Shown here piece by piece: positions 27,536 through 34,226 of a stretch of DNA of 64,000 bases. This DNA is from Mycoavidus sp. HKI (GTDB lineage Bacteria > Pseudomonadota > Gammaproteobacteria > Burkholderiales > Burkholderiaceae). Each line of letters starts with the position of its first letter. Positions within the stretch are counted from its first letter, which is position 1. The stretch lies in the NCBI RefSeq assembly GCF_020023735.2, contig NZ_CP076444.2, positions 1,627,501-1,691,500 on the forward strand. Reading direction: 5' to 3'. The position numbers were made by a program, and so were the translations under genes. A model generated the notes under the pieces. That model searched no databases. It worked only from the letters and a program-made list of their open reading frames with translations, and was not told the origin of the DNA.

Positions 27536-28054
27536 ATGACGTCAAAGTTTCGCTTAGTTTTTGCCACCCTTCTCATCGGTACACTCGCTGCCTGCCAATC
27601 AGGCATAAAGCTCGCCCCCAATACGGGGAGTGAGAATAGCGCCAACGCACTTGGCACACCAGCAAATCCGGCGGACACTACGCTGACTGCGGTTGATCCG
27701 CTTAATGATCCAAACAACCCGCTTACAAAGCGTAGTGTTTATTTTGAATTTAATAGCTACATCGTGAATGGCGAATACCAATCATTCCTGCAGCAACAGG
27801 CACACTATCTTAAAAGCCACCCACAGCAATGTATTTTGATCCAAGGCAATACCGACGAACGCGGCACCAGCGAATATAACCTTGCCCTTGGCCAAAAACG
27901 CGCAGAAGCCGTACGTCGTACCTTATCTTTGATGGGCGTGGCAGAGACTCAAATGGAAGCCGTCAGCCTAGGCAAAGAAAAACCCCAAGCCACTGAACAT
28001 AATGAAAGCTCCTGGGCACAAAATCGTCGCGCAGATCTCGTCTACCAACCCTAA
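27536..28054 (+). CDS. pal: Peptidoglycan-associated lipoprotein Pal
   Basis: A 172-residue outer-membrane lipoprotein. The lipobox is LAAC (in LLIGTLAACQSG), after which a flexible linker leads to an OmpA-like peptidoglycan-binding domain. That domain carries RSVYFEFNSYIV, IQGNTDERGTSEYNLALGQKRAEAV and SLGKEKPQATEHNESSWAQNRRADL, with the aspartate and arginine that bind meso-diaminopimelate. The next gene starts at the base following the stop. Confidence 0.97.
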   Translation: MTSKFRLVFATLLIGTLAACQSGIKLAPNTGSENSANALGTPANPADTTLTAVDPLNDPNNPLTKRSVYFEFNSYIVNGEYQSFLQQQAHYLKSHPQQCILIQGNTDERGTSEYNLALGQKRAEAVRRTLSLMGVAETQMEAVSLGKEKPQATEHNESSWAQNRRADLVYQP

Positions 28055-28840
28055 ATGTCAATCATGACCCGCCTATCTTCTTACTTTAATTGCACTAGGC
28101 TACGCAGCGTACTCATTACTATAGGAGTGAGTACGTTACTCCTAAGCGCAGTCGCACCCGCCCAGGCTGGTCTATTTGACGACGACGAAGCGCGCCGGGC
28201 TGTGCTCGATTTACGTACGCGCGCAGATAACCTGACTGACCAGTTAGCTGCCGCACAACGTACCCTCTTCAACCAAGCAAACCAACTCGAACAGCTGCAA
28301 CAAGAAGTCGCCGCTCTGCGCGGCCAGAACGAAACGCTAGCCAACCAGTTGATTGATATACAAAGATCCAACAAAGACTTTTACACTGATCTCGACGGGC
28401 GTTTAAAAAAACTTGAGCCGCAGCAACAGCGACAAACTGCCAATAGCATGCCAGGCACCGTGCAACTCAGCGAGGCGGACGCCTTCAAAGCAGCGTTGGC
28501 GCAATTCCAAAAAGGTGACTTCGCTCGTGCTGCCAACGCCTTCAAAGGGTTCATCTGGAAATATCCAAAAAGCGCCTATCAACCTACTGCCCGCTACTGG
28601 CTCGGCAATACCTTTTATGCACTCCGTGATTACAAACGCTCAACTGAGATGCTGCAAAGCGTAGTGAAAGAGTATCCAACCCATCCGCGGGCGCCCGATG
28701 CTTTATTTTCAATTGCACAAAATCAACTCGAACAGGGACAAAAAAACATATCGCGCAAAACTCTAAGGCAAGTGATCGCACAATACGGCAGGAGCGAGGC
28801 CGCTAAGAATGCGCAAACCAAACTAGCGCAAATACATTAA
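28055..28840 (+). CDS. cpoB: Cell division coordinator CpoB (YbgF)
   Basis: A 261-residue periplasmic protein with a signal peptide ending AQA before GLFDDDEARRAVLDLRTRA. An N-terminal trimerising coiled coil (about residues 45-115) precedes a C-terminal TPR domain with AFKAALAQFQKGDFARAANAF, YPKSAYQPTARYWLGNTFYA and YPTHPRAPDALFSIA. It links PBP1B activity with Tol-driven constriction. It begins directly after the pal stop codon and closes the operon; tRNA-Lys follows. Confidence 0.95.
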   Translation: MSIMTRLSSYFNCTRLRSVLITIGVSTLLLSAVAPAQAGLFDDDEARRAVLDLRTRADNLTDQLAAAQRTLFNQANQLEQLQQEVAALRGQNETLANQLIDIQRSNKDFYTDLDGRLKKLEPQQQRQTANSMPGTVQLSEADAFKAALAQFQKGDFARAANAFKGFIWKYPKSAYQPTARYWLGNTFYALRDYKRSTEMLQSVVKEYPTHPRAPDALFSIAQNQLEQGQKNISRKTLRQVIAQYGRSEAAKNAQTKLAQIH

Positions 28841-28852
28841 ATTAAATTTTGA

Positions 28853-28882
28853 TTGACAGACTTTAGCATTCATCAATATAAT
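28853..28882 (+). promoter_or_regulatory. Sigma-70 promoter of tRNA-Lys
   Basis: A perfect TTGACA at 28853-28858 and a perfect TATAAT at 28877-28882 are separated by 18 bp. They lie 13 bp upstream of the mature tRNA 5' end. This is the clearest promoter in the window. Confidence 0.88.
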
Positions 28883-28895
28883 CACGTCCTTCTTT

Positions 28896-28971
28896 GGGTC
28901 GTTAGCTCAGCTGGTAGAGCAGCGGACTTTTAATCCGTTGGTCGCAGGTTCGAACCCCGCACGGCCTACCA
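28896..28971 (+). tRNA. tRNA-Lys (anticodon UUU)
   Basis: A 76-nt cloverleaf including encoded CCA. D-arm GCTC-GAGC, anticodon stem GCGGA/TCCGT with loop CTTTTAA (anticodon TTT), five-nt variable loop, and T-loop TTCGAAC. The acceptor stem GGGTCGT/ACGGCCT has two G-U-type pairs, at 1-72 and 4-69. The T-stem GCAGG/CCCGC has an A-C mismatch at 51-63. A second 3' half with a fully paired T-stem lies at 31891-31938. The 3' half of the gene has therefore probably been exchanged by site-specific integration. Confidence 0.95.
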
Positions 28972-29017
28972 AGTACCATAAGGCTTACAGCAATGTAAGC
29001 CTTATCTATTTTGTTCC
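28924..29017 (+). repeat. Attachment-site repeat, copy 1 (inside tRNA-Lys)
   Basis: From GGACTTTTAATCCGTTGGTC in the anticodon arm to CTATTTTGTT behind the hairpin this segment matches 31891-31983 with only a few differences. The repeat starts in a tRNA, ends in a hairpin, and has an integrase 3' end next to it in both places. This is the structure of an att site of a tRNA-integrating element. Confidence 0.8.
28978..29017 (+). terminator. Hairpin after tRNA-Lys
   Basis: A perfect 12-bp stem (ATAAGGCTTACA and TGTAAGCCTTAT) with a GCAA tetraloop at 28978-29005, followed by CTATTTTGTT. It probably ends tRNA transcription. The same hairpin recurs after the tRNA 3' half at 31946-31971. It therefore belongs to the integrated segment or att region rather than to the original chromosome. 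Confidence 0.75.
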
Positions 29018-29047
29018 GCAATTTGGGGGTTGTTCCGCAATTCCTAA

Positions 29048-29581
29048 TTATTTGGTCGGAGTAACCAACTTACTTCTGCGGTGCCGAACATACCGTTGAG
29101 TCATCTTTTCGTCGGCATGTCCGAGTTGATCTTTAGCCGCCGCCATACCCTCTTTTTCCTCTTTATCTGTCCCTGCTTTGGCTCGTAAATCGCGGAATTG
29201 GAAAGCCTCAATAGTAGAAACTAAATCATGCTGCCCTCGTTCTCGTGCAGCTTGCGCAGCTTTTTCACGTGCTTTGTCAAACCGAGAGCGCAACGCTAGA
29301 GCAGTCAATGCTTCCCCCTTTTCGTTGCATATCAGTGCCAGTGACCGTACTTTGCCCGGCTTTGCCGTTCTCTTAGTCAGCAGCCGACCAATCAATTGAG
29401 CCAATTGGCCTTCAATTGCAATACGCAGCCGCTTATTCGTTTTGTTTTGTTGTAACCTAATCGCTCCATCGCAAATATCAGTCCGTGCCAGTTTGAGCAC
29501 ATCTGCCCTTATTTCATGAGGCCGAAGGCCGACTTGTCTAGGCTCAAATTCCTTGATTTTGCTAGCCCTATCACCTAGCAT
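29048..29581 (-). pseudogene. Tyrosine recombinase (integrase), N-terminally truncated
   Basis: A 177-residue frame whose second half reads as a phage integrase catalytic domain. It includes DVLKLARTDICDGAIRLQQN, the box-II region FQFRDLRAKAGTD and the C-terminal LGHADEKMTQRYVRHRR with the nucleophilic tyrosine. The first third of a normal integrase of about 330 residues is missing. The stretch QVGLRPHEIRADVLKL looks scrambled compared with the usual TGxRxxDVLxL. It points towards tRNA-Lys, the standard layout for an element integrated there. It is most likely inactive. Confidence 0.8.
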
Positions 29582-29740
29582 AAATTTATGACCATCTTGG
29601 AAAGGAAAGTAATTATCTTATGTTGTTTATATTTTATTTTTTAGCGTTATAAATAATTAATGGTAATTAGCTAATAGCCATTCGTTAAAAACTCAGATTT
29701 TGGATTTGTTTTTCTAGTCTTTTAGTTTAAGGAGACAGTG

Positions 29741-30562
29741 ATGGGTGCAGTGGAAAGCGTTCTTCGTGAAGTAGAGAAAGCGACGATAAGACCTCTAGGA
29801 GAAGTTGCACGTGGCGTTGAGAAAGTGACGATAAGGCCCTTAGGTGAAGTTGCACGTGGCGTAGAGAAGGTGACGATAAGGCCCTTAGGCGAGATCGCAC
29901 GTGAATTAGAGAAATTGACAATAAGACCTCTGGGCGAGGTTGCGCGTAGCTTAGAGAAAGCAACGATAAGACCCCTAGGCGAGATTGCCCGTGATTTGGA
30001 GAGGCTGTTAATAAGGCCCGTAGGAGGTTTCGCAAGTAGAACCTTATTACTAATGGGGCGCTTGATAGATGTCGTTGATCAAGAATCGTCGGTAGTGTCC
30101 ATCAAAGATATACAGGCTAAGAAAGAAAAGCTAGACAAAATGTCAGAAGACGCTTTGGAATTAGAAAGAGATATAAATGAAACAATAGCAGAAACGCCAG
30201 TAACTAAAGAAGATGATTTAAGGTGTTTAGGTGAGATGCACAAGGTAGTTATCGAGCTTCGACGCGGCATAACAGAGGCGCAAGATAATACAGAGCTTAT
30301 GATGCAAAATGCTGAGCTTATGGGAGATAACTCAGAGCTTATTCAATATAACACCGAACTTGTCCAAAATAATGAAGAGCTTATCCAAGGCATGGAGGAA
30401 ATGGAAGGACTTAGGCGTGAAAATCAAGAGCTAAGAGATCGCCTAAATTCTTTAGAGGCTGGATTTCGGAGTGCTATAGAAAATAATGGTAATGAATCAG
30501 ATTATGTTCGTATTGATAGCAGTAGTGATGACGGCAGAAGTATTCCAAGAGGCTTTGCCTAA
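29741..30562 (+). CDS. Hypothetical protein with six 15-residue repeats and coiled coil
   Basis: The start is the ATG at 29741, preceded by AAGGAGACAGTG; a GTG one codon earlier is possible. Residues 11-100 are six tandem copies of a 15-residue unit of the form (V/L)EKxTIRPLGE(V/I)ARx, the last one degenerate (LLIRPVGGFASR). A segment SRTLLLMGRLIDVVDQESS follows and then a coiled coil with AELMGDNSELIQYNTELVQN repeats. I know no family for it. It has no signal peptide. The lipoprotein encoded 30 bp downstream shares the P-x-GG-x-x-SRT-x-LL segment, and a relic of its C terminus lies at 52143-52250. Confidence 0.75.
   Translation: MGAVESVLREVEKATIRPLGEVARGVEKVTIRPLGEVARGVEKVTIRPLGEIARELEKLTIRPLGEVARSLEKATIRPLGEIARDLERLLIRPVGGFASRTLLLMGRLIDVVDQESSVVSIKDIQAKKEKLDKMSEDALELERDINETIAETPVTKEDDLRCLGEMHKVVIELRRGITEAQDNTELMMQNAELMGDNSELIQYNTELVQNNEELIQGMEEMEGLRRENQELRDRLNSLEAGFRSAIENNGNESDYVRIDSSSDDGRSIPRGFA
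29771..30040 (+). repeat. Six tandem 45-bp in-frame repeats
   Basis: Six units of exactly 45 bp encode the 15-residue repeats of the preceding entry. Units 1-5 are close copies; unit 6 has diverged. The exact unit length and similarity indicate expansion by unequal recombination or slippage. Confidence 0.9.
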
Positions 30563-30592
30563 AAATATTTACCATTTTCTTTTAAAATAGCG

Positions 30593-31336
30593 ATGCGACC
30601 AATTTCTGTTTTAATGTTATTATTTATTTCCACTTTCATTGGATGCGGTGGAGATAATCATGATAACAATATCACCACCATAAAACATCCCCTCAAACAA
30701 GAAACGAATAAAAGGGCTATAAAATCCATAAAAGAAATTATAAGAGATTTGGAAAAAGTTAATATGGATTCTTGGGGAGCTGCGAACGGTGGGAAAGACC
30801 ATTTAGAAGAAATTGCGCTTGATGTAGAAAGATCATTTCCCCAACCTATTGGGGGGCTCATGAGTAGAACCATACTACTGGAAAGAAGTCTAATGATTAT
30901 AGTTAAGTATGGTTTGGATATGGATGGCGGGCAAAATATTCTAAATAAAATTTCAAGCGATATATTTGAATTAAAATTGGAAGCAAATGATTTGTTGTTG
31001 GCAACTACGGAAACCGAGGAAGATAGGTTATTGGCTGTATACAAACTGAATGAAATAATCGATCTTCTTAAAGAGAGCGCGGAAGAAATTGATAGAAATA
31101 AAACAATATTTACTAGAAAAGAATCTGGCATTATTGAAAATAATACAGAGCTTTTCAAAAGAAAAGCGGAGCTTGCTATAAAAAATAGGGAGTTAAATTC
31201 TATTAATATATCACTTTGCAATAGCAATGCGGCACTTAAACAAGAACAAATAGAATTAAAAAGAAGAATTAAATATAAAGAGGAGTTATTAAGGGCGAAA
31301 AGATTATTGCATGAACTTATAACAAAATTTAGTTAA
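30593..31336 (+). CDS. Putative lipoprotein with coiled coil, paralogue of its upstream neighbour
   Basis: A 247-residue protein starting MRPISVLMLLFISTFIGCGG: a short signal peptide with a lipobox ending in cysteine 18, so lipid-anchored. Residues about 75-100 (FPQPIGGLMSRTILLERSLM) match the SRT-type segment of the upstream protein. The remainder is predicted coiled coil with ENNTELFKRKAELAIKNREL units like those of the neighbour. A single-stop relic of a closely related lipoprotein lies at 52319-52735. No function is known to me. It lies 30 bp after the previous gene, probably one operon, closed by the hairpin at 31407-31480. I see no good ribosome site, so translation may be coupled. Confidence 0.72.
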   Translation: MRPISVLMLLFISTFIGCGGDNHDNNITTIKHPLKQETNKRAIKSIKEIIRDLEKVNMDSWGAANGGKDHLEEIALDVERSFPQPIGGLMSRTILLERSLMIIVKYGLDMDGGQNILNKISSDIFELKLEANDLLLATTETEEDRLLAVYKLNEIIDLLKESAEEIDRNKTIFTRKESGIIENNTELFKRKAELAIKNRELNSINISLCNSNAALKQEQIELKRRIKYKEELLRAKRLLHELITKFS

Positions 31337-31406
31337 TTATTTTTTGATGGGGTAACAGCAAGCCGAGCCATACACAGCTATATGCCCGCAATACGCGAGA
31401 AAAATT

Positions 31407-31480
31407 AAAAAGCCCTTCATGAGTTCCCCGAGAAGTTTGAATGCTATTCAACCTGCAGGGGTACTCCAAAGGGCTTTTTT
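31407..31480 (+). terminator. Long interrupted hairpin with T-tract
   Basis: AAAAAGCCCTT at 31407-31417 pairs with AAGGGCTTTTT at 31469-31479. Inside it GAGTTCCCC pairs with GGGGTACTC, with TTGAAT/ATTCAA at the tip. The result is a nearly continuous stem over about 74 nt ending in six T. It would terminate the two-gene operon upstream, or could be a small structured RNA. Confidence 0.65.
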
Positions 31481-31890
31481 AGCTTGAACCGAAAAGATGG
31501 ATTTAGCTTGTTTTTTGCTGTTGCGCAGCTAAAAGCATCCTAAGCAAATCATTTACAAACTCCGCACGCTCCAAGCTACGTGTGCACAGTACTACCAGAA
31601 ACTGCTGGTTATCAGTGAGCATGATCAAGCGTCATCACTTGGGACAAATGAGGGAAAATTCAGCTCGCCTATCGAGAGGCAGCAGTTTGCGATGTCGCCA
31701 GACAACGTGACGATACCCGGTGACATTTCACCCATCCACAAAGTGAGACTAACATGCTATGACCAAAACATGACCAAAGTACACGCGAAATGTTCAAAAT
31801 AGATAAGAAAGTGCAGCGGTTTAAAGGAGGGCTATTGCTGCAAGTCATTGAATTTACTACACTTTCTTTTTCATCCATCTACAGAAAACA
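31481..31890. other. Region without recognised gene
   Basis: No convincing coding frame. Around 31651-31704 the string GAGAGGCAGCAGTTTGCGAT and its surroundings recur near 52750-52799, so this strip belongs to the segment duplicated on both sides of the large NRPS gene. Confidence 0.5.
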
Positions 31891-31983
31891 GGACTTTTAA
31901 TCCGTTGGTCGCTGGTTCGAACCCAGCACGGCCTACCAAGTATCGTAAGGCTTACAGCAATGTAAGCCTTATCTATTTTGTTC
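31891..31983 (+). repeat. Attachment-site repeat, copy 2, with tRNA-Lys 3' half
   Basis: Positions 31891-31938 are the 3' half of a tRNA-Lys from the anticodon arm to CCA, followed by the same hairpin as behind the complete tRNA. There is no 5' half, so no tRNA can be made. The T-stem here is GCTGG/CCAGC and fully paired, unlike the complete gene. It marks the junction of an integrated element. Confidence 0.85.
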
Positions 31984-32011
31984 TACAAAAGGTGGTTTGT
32001 TCTACAAAAAT

Positions 32012-32091
32012 TTATTTTGTAGGCTTAACGAGCCCTCCTCGTTTTCGCACATAGTGCTCTGTCATCGCTACGCCACTATGCCCTAAGACAA
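32012..32091 (-). pseudogene. Integrase C-terminal remnant
   Basis: The minus strand reads LVLGHSGVAMTEHYVRKRGG then LVKPTK and stop, the end of a tyrosine recombinase including the active-site tyrosine. It closely parallels the end of the integrase at 29048. The gene is cut at about 32091, where a segment shared with 52894 begins. It represents a second element once integrated at the same att site. Confidence 0.75.
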
Positions 32092-32121
32092 GGGCAAACT
32101 AACCTCAAATACACGCCCTAG

Positions 32122-33901
32122 CCGACATTCCGCCACCTCCCCTTCAAAAAAACTTGAATTTCACTTTACATCATGTTGAGATAGCCATTTGATTTTTCAG
32201 AGGGCGGAATATGGGTCAAAGTGCACCAGCAATCATCACACATGTACTAGATCATCATGGCTTGGTTGCATCGAAATGCCAGGACTTGCAACTTGCTCAG
32301 CGGATAGATAAGCATTTGACTAGCCACCCTGGGCGAATTGTCAGCTATGGCACAGCCTGCGTTGCGATGATTCTGAATGGACTGGGATTTACGAACCGTC
32401 GACTGTATCTGACGCCACAGTTTTTTGAAAGCAAACCATTAGAAGCTTTATTAGGGTCTGGGATTGAGGCCAGGCATTTGAATGATGATGCGTTGGGAGA
32501 CGCATTGGACGCGATAGCGCAGTATGGGCCGAGCAAGCTATTCGGGGAAGTGGCCTTTGAGATTGCACTGGAACATGACCTTCTTGATGAGTTGGTGCAT
32601 GTGGATACGACGAGTTTTTCTGTGCATGGCAAATATGCAAGCGATGAGGGAGTTAGCGAACAAAGAGAGGACGCAGGCGAGGCGGTTGAAATTACTGTGA
32701 CTCATGGGTACTCCAAAGACCATCGCCCTGATTTGAAACAAGTCGTGCTGTCATTGGCGGTGGCAGGCGGTTCAGGCATTCCGTTATGGATGATGCCTTG
32801 CGATGGCAACGCCTCAGACAAGACGGTGTTGCCAGAAACAATAGAACGCATCAATGCATTTCGCCAAGAAATTGATTGCACCCGTACGCTGCGTTGGGTG
32901 GCCGATTCGGCGCTTTACACAGCTGAAAACCTCAAAAAGATGGAGCACACCATTTGGGTATCACGTGTACCAGAAACAATCCTGGAAGCTCGGGAGTTAG
33001 TGAGCAAATCAACGCAAGAAATAGCTTGGAGTGAACAGGAAGACGGCTATCGACATGCATCATTCGATATGGATTATGCCGGCATCCAACAACGCTGGTT
33101 ACTCGTCTTCTCAGAACAGGCATACCAACGCGAAGCACAGTCTCTCCAAAAGCGCCTGACCAAACAAGAACAAGCGCTGCAAAAACAAATGAAACAATTC
33201 AGCACCGAGCTGTTTGCGTGTGAAGCCGACGCGCATAAAACATTCAGGCGAGAACAGAAGTCGCACCCGCTATTCATCTTGGCCCCGACTGTTGCGCCAG
33301 TAGAAAAGTATGAGAAAGCAGGTCGTCCCAAGAAGGGAGAAACAAAACAATGTATGGGGTATCAAATCCAGGTTCAGATCCAGCGCAATGACGAAGCGAT
33401 CCAGAAGCTACTGCAAACTAAAGGGCGTTTCATCCTGGCCACCAACGAGGGTGACAAGCAGGGTTACCCCGACAAGCGCATTCTCGCCGACTACAAAGCT
33501 CAGCAAACGGTTGAGAATGGCTTTCGGTTTTTGAAAAATCCTGACTTCCTAGCGGATACGCTCTTTTTAAAATCGCCACAGCGTATCGCTGCATTGATGA
33601 TGGTGATGACCTTATGCCTCATGGTCTACAACCTCGCACAATTTCAAGTGCGTGCAAAGCTCGAGGCCTATGCTGACACCTTACCCAATCAACTGGGCAA
33701 ACCCACCAGTACACCTACCTTGCGATGGATATTCCAGTTAATGGAAGGCGTTGCGTTGGTGCGTATCTTCGATCATCAACGCGCGTTAATCCATGAAGCC
33801 GTTTCCAACCTTAATGACGTCAGAATCAAGATTATCCGGTTGTTTGGCGATACCGCTTGTAAAATCTATCAGATTGAGGAAAGGGAGTAGCGGAATGTCG
33901 G
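32122..33901 (+). mobile_element. IS1634-type insertion sequence
   Basis: A 1780-bp element with inverted ends CCGACATTCCGCCACCTCCC and, on the other strand, CCGACATTCCGCTACTCCCT. It is flanked by a 6-bp direct repeat CCCTAG at 32116-32121 and 33902-33907. Comparison with the uninterrupted sequence at 52897-52930 confirms the insertion point exactly, since the flanks there are contiguous across a single CCCTAG. The transposase frame is intact. Confidence 0.92.
32211..33890 (+). CDS. IS1634-family transposase
   Basis: A 559-residue DDE transposase with the N-terminal region IITHVLDHHGLVASKCQDLQ (DUF4277-like). The acidic triad lies in LVHVDTTSFSVHG (about residue 140), LRWVADSALYTAENL (about residue 230) and QQTVENGFRFLKNP (about residue 430). 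A long Gln/Lys-rich insert lies between the second and third acidic residue, as usual for the family. Complete and probably functional. Confidence 0.9.
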   Translation: MGQSAPAIITHVLDHHGLVASKCQDLQLAQRIDKHLTSHPGRIVSYGTACVAMILNGLGFTNRRLYLTPQFFESKPLEALLGSGIEARHLNDDALGDALDAIAQYGPSKLFGEVAFEIALEHDLLDELVHVDTTSFSVHGKYASDEGVSEQREDAGEAVEITVTHGYSKDHRPDLKQVVLSLAVAGGSGIPLWMMPCDGNASDKTVLPETIERINAFRQEIDCTRTLRWVADSALYTAENLKKMEHTIWVSRVPETILEARELVSKSTQEIAWSEQEDGYRHASFDMDYAGIQQRWLLVFSEQAYQREAQSLQKRLTKQEQALQKQMKQFSTELFACEADAHKTFRREQKSHPLFILAPTVAPVEKYEKAGRPKKGETKQCMGYQIQVQIQRNDEAIQKLLQTKGRFILATNEGDKQGYPDKRILADYKAQQTVENGFRFLKNPDFLADTLFLKSPQRIAALMMVMTLCLMVYNLAQFQVRAKLEAYADTLPNQLGKPTSTPTLRWIFQLMEGVALVRIFDHQRALIHEAVSNLNDVRIKIIRLFGDTACKIYQIEERE

Positions 33902-34113
33902 CCCTAGCAATTGCGTTTAGAAAAATCAAGTTGATCGTAGGGAGTGAGTTGTGCGGCTTCTGCAAGTTGCTTTGTCGCGGCAACGTTAGAACCTTTGATA
34001 ATGATGGCACAGTAGGAGTCAGAATCCGTTTCAAAATGCAGAAGTGCAAGTTCTCTTGCTGTCAGCCACTCCGACAATGCCAGAAATGCAGCAGGAACTG
34101 ATTCGAATTCCAT
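33902..34113 (-). pseudogene. C-terminal fragment duplicated from the hypothetical protein at 52923
   Basis: The minus strand encodes MEFESVPAAFLALSEWLTAR and the remaining 49 residues of the C terminus, nearly identical to the protein at 52923-53537. Similarity ends abruptly at 34113. On the other side, before the IS1634 element, 32089-32121 continues the same similarity. The whole (about 240 bp without the IS) is therefore a direct repeat of 52894-53131. Confidence 0.85.
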
Positions 34114-34123
34114 GCCTCATCCA

Positions 34124-34166
34124 ACAGGCCATTTAACTTAGCTGATGCTTGTGCTAAATGGCCTGT
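34124..34166. terminator. Perfect 12-bp hairpin downstream of the large NRPS gene
   Basis: ACAGGCCATTTA at 34124-34135 pairs with TAAATGGCCTGT at 34155-34166, loop 19 nt. Together with the next hairpin it lies just past the NRPS stop codon on the minus strand. No clear T-tract follows in either direction, so it may be an mRNA 3' stabiliser rather than a classical terminator. Confidence 0.5.
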
Positions 34167-34200
34167 AGCCCAGTACCTAGCCTTGAGTCAGTCCAGCCAG

Positions 34201-34221
34201 CGAAGAGCCTGAAGCTCTTCG
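34201..34221. terminator. Perfect 8-bp hairpin at the NRPS 3' end
   Basis: CGAAGAGC, five-nt loop, GCTCTTCG, ending 5 bp from the NRPS stop codon. It is probably the transcript end of the NRPS gene, but a T-tract is lacking on the minus strand. Confidence 0.5.
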
Positions 34222-34226
34222 TGCCC

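Noticed and set aside
29771-30040. CRISPR-like array of six 45-bp repeats
   Set aside because: The units are directly adjacent without spacers, keep one reading frame and encode a 15-residue protein repeat.
31891-31938. Second functional tRNA-Lys gene
   Set aside because: Only the 3' half from the anticodon arm is present; there is no acceptor 5' strand or D-arm upstream.
34124-34221. NRPS-end hairpins as part of an integron or phage att site
   Set aside because: They are two unrelated simple palindromes just after a stop codon; a role in transcript ending or stabilisation is enough.
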